Shown one piece after another: positions 5,512 to 10,244 of a stretch of 10,244 nt of DNA. This stretch comes from Pseudomonadota bacterium (lineage in GTDB: Bacteria; Pseudomonadota; Alphaproteobacteria; Rhizobiales; Devosiaceae). Numbering within the stretch: the first letter of the stretch is position 1; every line of letters starts with the position of its first letter. Position numbers and translations under genes: made by a program. The stretch covers positions 1-10,244 of the forward strand of contig JAEYZJ010000257.1 of the NCBI GenBank assembly GCA_023430705.1. Direction: 5' to 3'. The notes below the pieces were generated by a model. It saw only the letters and a list, made by a program, of their open reading frames with translations. It was not told the DNA's origin and did no database searches.

Positions 5512-6261
5512 ATCAATCAGGTCCTGCCACAAGCACAGCCGAACGGACCGGGCCGGTCCCGCACTGCGCGCGTAGCGGCTGAGATCGGGCGCGCCATCGT
5601 GTCGGGCGGTTATCCCGAGCATGCCCTTCTGCCCGGCGATGCCGAGCTGATGCAGCAATTCGGGGTGTCGAGGACGGTCCTGCGCGAGGCGCTCCGCACG
5701 CTTGCCGGCAAGCGCCTGATCGAGGCGCGCGCCCGGGTAGGCACCCGCGTGCTGGCGCGCTCCGAGTGGAACCTCTTCGATCGTGACCTGCTCACCTGGC
5801 AGTCGCTGCAGGGGTTCGACGCACAGTTCATTGCGCATCTCACCGAGATGCGGCTGGCGCTCGAACCCGAGGCGGCCGCACTGGCGGCCACTCGCCGGAC
5901 CAATGCCGAGCTCGAGGCGATCTTCCACTGCTTCGATCGCATGGCGGTGCCCGATATCGGCCGCGAGGACTTTGCAAAGGCCGACCTCGATTTTCACCTC
6001 GCCATCGTCGTCGCGTCGCAGAATCCGTTCCTCAGATCGGCCGCGGCGCTGGTGGAAGTGGCGCTGATGGGGCTGCTCAAGGTCAGCTCGCCGGCCGAAG
6101 ATGCGGCCCGCCTCGTGTCGTCGGTCAACGATCATCGCCGCATTGCCGACGGCATCGCGGCGCGCGATCCGGAAGCGGCGCGCGAGGCAATGAAGGTGGT
6201 GATCGCGGTCGGCATGCGGGCGAGCCGCATCGGCGAACTCGCAAATCCGGGTGGGCACTAG
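5512..6261 (+). CDS. GntR-family transcriptional regulator, FadR/FCD subfamily (start uncertain)
   Basis: The N-terminal part is a winged helix of the GntR type: ARVAAEIGRAIVSGGYPEHA, then LLPGDAELMQQFGVSRTVLREALRTLAGKRLIEARARVGT across the recognition helix. The rest is an FCD ligand-binding domain: HLTEMRLALEPEAAALAA, DLDFHLAIV.ASQNPFL and VNDHRRIADGIAARDPEAAREAM. Such proteins bind a sugar acid, keto-sugar or similar metabolite and release or change DNA binding. The first ordinary start codon, GTG 5599, would give 220 residues but would cut away helix 1 of the DNA-binding domain, which is clearly coded upstream. The frame is open back to a TAG at 5470. Possible non-standard starts are ATC 5512 (after GGGGG at 5502-5506, used here) or CTG 5524, giving about 245-249 residues, the usual family length. 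The last FCD metal-ligand histidine, usually after REAM..., appears absent (VVIAVG). It lies between the transporter and the dehydrogenase and probably controls this locus. Confidence 0.8.
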   Translation: MNQVLPQAQPNGPGRSRTARVAAEIGRAIVSGGYPEHALLPGDAELMQQFGVSRTVLREALRTLAGKRLIEARARVGTRVLARSEWNLFDRDLLTWQSLQGFDAQFIAHLTEMRLALEPEAAALAATRRTNAELEAIFHCFDRMAVPDIGREDFAKADLDFHLAIVVASQNPFLRSAAALVEVALMGLLKVSSPAEDAARLVSSVNDHRRIADGIAARDPEAAREAMKVVIAVGMRASRIGELANPGGH

Positions 6262-6275
6262 CCGCAGTTGGCCCG

Positions 6276-6305
6276 GTCGGCCATCTTGCCGCGCAAAAGG
6301 CCGAC
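6276..6305 (+). terminator. Hairpin between regulator and dehydrogenase genes
   Basis: GTCGGCC (6276-6282) pairs with GGCCGAC (6299-6305). Inside, TTGC (6286-6289) can pair with GCAA (6293-6296), giving a two-tier stem. TAAAGG follows rather than a T tract. It may end the regulator message, or be a structured element in the region upstream of the dehydrogenase gene. The pairing is visible; the role is inferred. Confidence 0.35.
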
Positions 6306-6399
6306 TAAAGGTCACTAGCGGCACTGGTTTTCGTGTGGAATGAGCAGGGCGGACGCTGCTACGTCCGTAACAACGAGTCACTTGCCGAGTGGGGAGAAC

Positions 6400-7146
6400 A
6401 TGAACCAGATCGATTTGAACGGCCAGGTCGCCGTCATCACGGGCGGTGCGCAGGGCATCGGCTTCGCGATCGCGCGCCGGTTGGTGGCGTCAGGCGCCAG
6501 CGTCAGCCTCTGGGACATGAACTCGGAGCTGCTCTCGGCCGCGCGGGCAGAGCTCGGGGATGCGGCCTCGACCCTCACCGTCAACATCACCGACTACGAC
6601 GCGGTGGCCGCGGCCGTCGCCGAAGTCGAGAAGAAGCTCGGCAAGCTCGACATCCTCGTCCACTCGGCCGGTATCGCCGGCAAGAATGCGCCGCTCGACG
6701 AGTACGACCTCGACGAATGGCGCCGGGTTGTGGACATCGACCTCAATGGCGCGTTCTACGTAAACCGCGCCGTGCTGCCCGGCATGAAGGCGCGCAACTA
6801 CGGCCGTATCGTCAACATCGCGTCGATCGCCGGTAAGGAGGGCAATCCGAACGCCTCCGCCTATGCCGCAGCCAAGGCCGGCGTCATCGGCATGACCAAG
6901 GCGGTCGGCAAGGAGTGCGCCAAGTACGACATCGCCATCAACGCGATCACTCCCGCGACGGCCAAGACGCGCATCCTCGAGGAGCTGAAGCCCGAGTTCA
7001 TCGACTACATGCTGAGCCGCATTCCACGCGGTCGTTTCCTCGAAGTCGAGGAAGCCGCCAACATGGTGAGCTGGCTGGTCAGCAAGGAGAACAGCTTCAC
7101 CACCGCGTCTGTGTTCGACCTCAGCGGCGGTCGCGCGACCTACTGA
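6400..7146 (+). CDS. Short-chain dehydrogenase/reductase, NAD-type, probable sugar or polyol dehydrogenase
   Basis: The product is 248 residues, normal for classical SDRs. The ATG at 6400 follows GGGGAGAA (6391-6398); an in-frame ATG at 6340 would add 20 residues before the fold begins and lacks a good ribosome-binding site. The cofactor motif is TGGAQGIG (14-21). Asp39 at the end of the second strand (LWDMN) is the residue that normally selects NAD over NADP. The catalytic tetrad is Asn116, Ser142, Tyr155 and Lys159 (YAAAK). The usual NNAG motif is VHSAG (87-91), and the PG motif after the sixth strand is TPATAKT. The C-terminus VFDLSGGRATY resembles rhizobial carbohydrate-linked SDRs. It is cytoplasmic. 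The neighbouring sugar importer and FGGY kinase suggest oxidation of a polyol or sugar, but FabG-like annotation is equally possible from sequence alone. Confidence 0.9.
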   Translation: MNQIDLNGQVAVITGGAQGIGFAIARRLVASGASVSLWDMNSELLSAARAELGDAASTLTVNITDYDAVAAAVAEVEKKLGKLDILVHSAGIAGKNAPLDEYDLDEWRRVVDIDLNGAFYVNRAVLPGMKARNYGRIVNIASIAGKEGNPNASAYAAAKAGVIGMTKAVGKECAKYDIAINAITPATAKTRILEELKPEFIDYMLSRIPRGRFLEVEEAANMVSWLVSKENSFTTASVFDLSGGRATY

Positions 7147-8648
7147 GGCATCCCGCCTGCCGCACCGGTTGGCCTCGTTGTCTCCAGCCGGTCCAGTTCT
7201 GCATAGAGCGGTCGCATCGTGTCGACGATGCGGCCGTAGACCGGCAACATCCCCGCATAGCGATCCACCCATTCGGGCACCGGGCTGACCTCGCGCGCGA
7301 TCGCCGTCATCCCCGCTGCGAGTTCGCGTACCGGGCCGTCGCCCAGCGCTTCCCGGCAGAGCATCGCGCAGCCCAGGAGGCCGCTCTCCAGCACACGCGG
7401 TACGAGGATGGGCGCGCCGTAGACACTGGCCTTGATTCGTAGCCACAGGTCCGAGCGGCCACCGCCGCCGGCAGCGACGAAGCGTTCGGGGCGGCCGCCC
7501 AGCCGCGCGATGGGCTCGAACTGCCGGAACAGCGCAAAGGCGATGCCCTCGAGCACGGCACGATTCATCTCGGCCTTGCCGTGGCTGGTGGTGAGGCCGA
7601 AGAACTGCGCGCGCGCCCCGCGGGCGGGGGGCATGCGCTCCCCAGACAGGAACGGCAGGAAGAACAACCCTCCGGATCCGGCCTGCGCCACCTCGGTCGC
7701 ACTCTCGGGAACGCCGTTTCCGATAGCACCGGCAGCCCAGCGGATCGCGTCACCGCCGGCGTCGACCAGCGTGAAGGCGCCCCACAGCCCGCCGGGAACG
7801 GCAACGTTCGAGGCAGACGGATCGATCAGCGGGGTCGCGCGGACCAGAGTCGCAATCGCCGAGGTGCCGGCGATATCCGAACCCAGGCCGGGTATCGCCG
7901 CGCCAGAGCCGAGGAGCGCCACCGGCAGGTCGCCACCACCCGCCAGGACGGGGATGCCGGCCGGAAGGCCAGTCGCCGCGGCAACGTCCGGCGTCACCCA
8001 TCCGATCACGTCCGAGGGCGAGCGGATCGGCGGCAGCAGCCGCCAGTCGAGTCCCAGCGCTGTCACCATCTCGTCCGACCAGGAGCCGGTGCGCCAGTCC
8101 GCCATGAAGCTTGCCGATGCTTCGCTCCAGTCGGTCGCGGCCACGCCGGTCAGGCGCAGGTTGATGAAGTCCTTGGGCGTCAGCACCGTCGCCGTGCGTG
8201 CGAGTTCGGCCGGGGCATGGGCGAGGAGCCAGGCGAGCTTGAAGCCGGGCCAGGCAGGGGTTGGCGGGTTGGCAGTGATGCCGGCATGGCTCTCGAACGC
8301 ATGCGCCGCGGTCCAGGCATCGACCTCGGGCGCCGAGCGCTTGTCGTTCCACAGCAGCACCCGGTCGCTGGCGAGTTCGCCCGCCGCATCGATCAATACC
8401 GTGCCGTGCATCTGGCCGCAGGCACAGACGGCAACCACCGGTGCTGTCGCCGCCGACATGACTTCTGCAATGGCGGCTCGCGTCGCGTCCCACCAGGCGC
8501 GGGCGCTCTGCTCCGCCCAGCCGAAGCGCGGCACGATCTGCGTGAAGCCACGGCTCGCCAGCGCCACGATGACGCCGTGCCGGTTCACCAGTCCGGCGCG
8601 GACGCTGGATGTACCGAGATCGATCGAAAGGGTGAGGTCGTCCGTCAT
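7140..8648 (-). CDS. FGGY-family carbohydrate kinase, xylulokinase-like
   Basis: The product is 502 residues, typical for FGGY kinases, starting at ATG 8648 so that the phosphate-binding motif SIDLGTSSVRA lies at residues 8-18. The same frame runs 28 codons further upstream, but that segment is Arg-rich and not family-like; no start has a strong ribosome-binding site. GQMHG (78-82) and LLWNDKRS (98-105) are xylulokinase-type blocks, and TPKDFINLRLTG (157-168) is shared with them. Asp240 in GGGDLP is the expected catalytic base. DIAGTSAIA, GGGGRSDLW and ESGLLGCAML form the C-terminal ATP-binding half. It should phosphorylate a ketose or polyol in the cytoplasm using ATP. D-xylulose is only one possibility, since FGGY specificity varies. 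Its stop is interlocked with that of the convergent dehydrogenase, and it is divergent from the Gfo/Idh/MocA gene. Confidence 0.9.
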   Translation of the reverse strand: MTDDLTLSIDLGTSSVRAGLVNRHGVIVALASRGFTQIVPRFGWAEQSARAWWDATRAAIAEVMSAATAPVVAVCACGQMHGTVLIDAAGELASDRVLLWNDKRSAPEVDAWTAAHAFESHAGITANPPTPAWPGFKLAWLLAHAPAELARTATVLTPKDFINLRLTGVAATDWSEASASFMADWRTGSWSDEMVTALGLDWRLLPPIRSPSDVIGWVTPDVAAATGLPAGIPVLAGGGDLPVALLGSGAAIPGLGSDIAGTSAIATLVRATPLIDPSASNVAVPGGLWGAFTLVDAGGDAIRWAAGAIGNGVPESATEVAQAGSGGLFFLPFLSGERMPPARGARAQFFGLTTSHGKAEMNRAVLEGIAFALFRQFEPIARLGGRPERFVAAGGGGRSDLWLRIKASVYGAPILVPRVLESGLLGCAMLCREALGDGPVRELAAGMTAIAREVSPVPEWVDRYAGMLPVYGRIVDTMRPLYAELDRLETTRPTGAAGGMPQ

Positions 8649-8680
8649 CTTCGCGGGATCTTGTCCGTTCTTCGGGCGGC

Positions 8681-8710
8681 GCCGGCGAGTAGAGACCATC
8701 CCTCGCCGGC
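8681..8710. repeat. Perfect 9-bp inverted repeat in the kinase upstream region
   Basis: GCCGGCGAG (8681-8689) and CTCGCCGGC (8702-8710) are perfect inverted arms separated by 12 bases. It lies 32 bases before the kinase start, so it could be a leader stem-loop in the kinase message or an operator. No T tract follows on either strand, so it is not a simple terminator. Confidence 0.45.
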
Positions 8711-8741
8711 AAGGCAAGCGCGACGGGGTCAACGCTCCGGC

Positions 8742-8769
8742 TTGACGAAGTAACCAGTCGGTGAATTAG
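8742..8769 (+). promoter_or_regulatory. Candidate promoter of the Gfo/Idh/MocA oxidoreductase gene
   Basis: TTGACG (8742-8747) is followed after 16 bases by AATTAG (8764-8769), a weak -10 in the only A/T-rich patch of this intergenic region. A mirrored GTCAA (8728-8732) makes the palindrome GTCAA-N9-TTGAC. That arm could be the -35 of the divergent kinase promoter, although no -10 is visible for it. Confidence 0.35.
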
Positions 8770-8797
8770 CTTCGCATTCGCACGCCGCAGACCAGAC

Positions 8798-8802
8798 GAG
8801 GG
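8798..8802 (+). promoter_or_regulatory. Ribosome-binding site for a TTG start
   Basis: GAGGG at 8798-8802 lies four bases before TTG 8807. No in-frame ATG or GTG exists nearby, and the dinucleotide-binding fold starts immediately after this codon, so the TTG start is well supported. Confidence 0.6.
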
Positions 8803-8806
8803 CCAG

Positions 8807-10099
8807 TTGAAATTTGCAATAGTCGGCGCTGGCGGGCGCCACGCCATGTTCCGCAAGGCGATCACCGAGACGCATGCGGAGGGCAACGAACTCGTGGCGC
8901 TGTGCGACGTGAATGCGACGCGCCTGGCGCTCTCGGCGGGCAGGGTGCCCGGCATTGGCAACGGTATCGCAACCTACGACGCGACCGAGTTCGAGAGGAT
9001 GATCGCCGAGCAGGACCCGGACACGGTTATCGTGACGACGCCCGACTACCTGCACCACGAGTATGTCGTCGCTGCATTGAAGGCCGGCCGTAATGTGATG
9101 ACCGAGAAGCCGATGACCGTCGACCTCGCCAAGCTGCGCGCCATCCTCGACGCCCAGGGCGAGAGCGGCGGGAGGGTCACCGTCACCTTCAACTATCGCT
9201 ATACCCCGGCGCGTACCCAGTTGAAGGACCTGCTGATGAGCGGTGCCATCGGCGAGATCACGGCGGTCGACTTCCGCTGGCATCTCGACCGCGTGCATGG
9301 TGCGGACTATTTCCGTCGTTGGCATCGCTACAAGGAAAAGTCGGGCGGGTTGCTGGTGCACAAGTCGACGCACCATTTCGACCTCATGAACTGGTGGGTA
9401 GACTCAACGCCGAAAACGGTCAGCGCGGTCGGAAGACGGGCCTTCTATACGCCGGTAATGGCGGAAAAGCTCGGTCTCGCCGACCATGGCCAGCGCTGTC
9501 ACACCTGTCCGGTGTTCGACCGGTGCGAGTACCGGCTCGATCTGGAGGGCGATCCGGCGCTGCGGGAACTCTATCTCGAGGCGGAGAGCGACGACGGCTA
9601 CCTGCGAGATCTCTGCGTGTTCGCCGATGACATCAGCATCGAGGACACGATGCAGGTGCAAATCCGCTACGCGAACGACGTCTTCCTCAACTATACGCTT
9701 TGTGCCTACTCGCCCTGGGAAGGGCTCGAGATCAAGTTCCATGGCACCAGGGGAGAGCTCACCCACCGGCATGTCGAGGTCCATGGGGTATTCGGTGGCG
9801 AGCGTGACAGGGCCCACGACGAAAACATGACGACCGTGCTCCATCTGCACGGCGAGCGGCCACAGGAACTGGAGGTCTGGCAGGGGCAGGGCGATCACGG
9901 CGGCGGCGACCCGGTGATGCTGGGCTACCTGTTCGATCCCGCCGGCATGGCGCCGGACAGATACAACCGCGCGTCTACGCACCGGGAGGGCGCCTGGTCG
10001 ATCCTCGCGGGCATTTCCGCCAACCGCTCGATCGCGACCGGGCAGACGGTCGATGTGGACACCATGCTGGCGGAGGCCGGTATCTCGCTGTCGCGTTAG
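8807..10099 (+). CDS. Gfo/Idh/MocA-family oxidoreductase with a cysteine cluster
   Basis: The product is 430 residues, from a TTG start. The Rossmann fold begins at once (MKFAIVGAGGRHAMF, glycine motif GAGGR) and the expected EKP motif is at 100-102 (TEKPMTVD). VHKSTHHFD (Lys186, His189, His190, Asp192) occupies the usual active-site region of the second domain. Members use NAD(P) to oxidise or reduce sugars, inositols, sugar acids or glycosides in the cytoplasm. At residues 231-240 there is C-x2-C-x5-C (CHTCPVFDRC), and Cys270 follows in LCVFADDI, so four cysteines could bind a metal, as in a subset of this family. At 430 residues it is longer than the common 330-390 range; the extra length includes this insertion. 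It is divergent from the sugar kinase and probably belongs to the same catabolic locus. Confidence 0.9.
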   Translation: MKFAIVGAGGRHAMFRKAITETHAEGNELVALCDVNATRLALSAGRVPGIGNGIATYDATEFERMIAEQDPDTVIVTTPDYLHHEYVVAALKAGRNVMTEKPMTVDLAKLRAILDAQGESGGRVTVTFNYRYTPARTQLKDLLMSGAIGEITAVDFRWHLDRVHGADYFRRWHRYKEKSGGLLVHKSTHHFDLMNWWVDSTPKTVSAVGRRAFYTPVMAEKLGLADHGQRCHTCPVFDRCEYRLDLEGDPALRELYLEAESDDGYLRDLCVFADDISIEDTMQVQIRYANDVFLNYTLCAYSPWEGLEIKFHGTRGELTHRHVEVHGVFGGERDRAHDENMTTVLHLHGERPQELEVWQGQGDHGGGDPVMLGYLFDPAGMAPDRYNRASTHREGAWSILAGISANRSIATGQTVDVDTMLAEAGISLSR

Positions 10100-10117
10100 C
10101 GTTCGCCGAACGCAACA

Positions 10118-10145
10118 AGGCCGCCGTGGTTTCCCGCGGCGGCCT
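10118..10145. terminator. Strong hairpin between convergent genes
   Basis: AGGCCGCCG (10118-10126) pairs with CGGCGGCCT (10137-10145). Three further pairs including one G-T extend the stem to 12 around a TTTC loop. It lies 18 bases after the oxidoreductase stop and 25 bases after the stop of the minus-strand gene, so it can serve both. Neither side has a full T tract; the minus side has TTGTTG. Confidence 0.7.
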
Positions 10146-10169
10146 CGTCGTCATTCGATCAGCGCGCGA

Positions 10170-10244
10170 TCAGTTGACGCGCTTGCCGTCCTTGTCGAAC
10201 AGGTGAACGACCGACAGGTCCGGCTTCACCTTGATCTTGGAGCC
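10170..10244 (-). CDS. C-terminus of a probable sugar ABC transporter ATPase, UgpC/MalK type (partial)
   Basis: Minus-strand frame ending at TGA 10172-10170. The visible last 24 residues are GSKIKVKPDLSVVHLFDKDG followed by KRVN. The ending V.P..VHLFD..G.R is typical of the C-terminal TOBE/OB domain of MalK- and UgpC-class ATPases, which energise import of glycerol-3-phosphate, maltose-like and other sugars. The rest lies beyond the window. It would be a second, different carbohydrate transporter next to this locus. The identification rests on a short tail. Confidence 0.6.
   Translation of the reverse strand, partial: GSKIKVKPDLSVVHLFDKDGKRVN

Noticed and set aside
6340..6399. Upstream ATG start for the short-chain dehydrogenase
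   Set aside because: It would add 20 residues that SDRs lack and has no good ribosome-binding site, while ATG 6400 follows GGGGAGAA and starts the fold correctly.
8649..8732. N-terminal extension of the kinase to an upstream ATG
   Set aside because: The added 28 residues are Arg-rich and not family-like, and they run through the inverted repeat at 8681-8710.
7432..8753. Two long plus-strand frames (437 and 390 codons) opposite the kinase gene
   Set aside because: Both are Ser/Pro/Arg-rich low-complexity translations with no recognisable motif, whereas the minus-strand frame carries all FGGY motifs.
1..10244. CRISPR array, tRNA/rRNA, insertion sequence or phage genes
   Set aside because: No spaced direct repeats, no tRNA-like cloverleaf or conserved rRNA stretches, and no transposase, integrase or terminal repeats were seen on either strand.

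Overview
The window looks like a chromosomal segment of a GC-rich alphaproteobacterium of the order Hyphomicrobiales (Rhizobiales). Three things point there: the high GC content, with G/C-ending codons in every real gene; a secreted protein with a BA14K-type C-terminus, a family largely restricted to this order; and a FrcA/FrcC-style sugar ABC transporter whose ATPase has one domain only. The genus cannot be fixed from the sequence; a Devosia-like organism would fit.

Left part (1-2320). At the left edge is the first 21 codons of an exported protein on the minus strand. Next comes 625 bp without an intact gene. It contains, on the minus strand, a decayed 3' end of an iron-sulfur L-serine ammonia-lyase (sdaA) with frameshifts, a stop and a lost cluster cysteine. 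Then follow a BA14K-like secreted protein and an FAD/NAD(P)-dependent flavin monooxygenase-like enzyme, both on the plus strand.

Central part (2338-6261). A carbohydrate ABC transporter is arranged divergently: the periplasmic binding protein is on the minus strand, and the ATPase and permease (overlapping by one base) are on the plus strand. The shared upstream region is nearly mirror-symmetric, with a 15-bp palindrome midway between two TTGACG hexamers that face outward. A GntR/FadR-type (FCD) regulator follows the permease and is the obvious candidate to bind that palindrome or a similar site. Its reading frame has no ordinary start codon that would include the whole DNA-binding domain.

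Right part (6400-10244). An NAD-type short-chain dehydrogenase (plus) and an FGGY sugar kinase of the xylulokinase type (minus) meet tail to tail with interlocked stop codons. The kinase is divergent from a Gfo/Idh/MocA oxidoreductase with a cysteine cluster. A strong hairpin separates this from the last 24 codons of a minus-strand protein, probably a UgpC/MalK-type sugar transporter ATPase.

Taken together, 2385-10099 reads as a carbohydrate or polyol utilisation locus: uptake, oxidation by the dehydrogenase, phosphorylation by the kinase, a second oxidoreductase, and local control. The substrate cannot be read from the sequence. A polyol to ketose to ketose-phosphate route is the simplest inference. 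No tRNA, rRNA, CRISPR array, insertion sequence or phage gene was seen.
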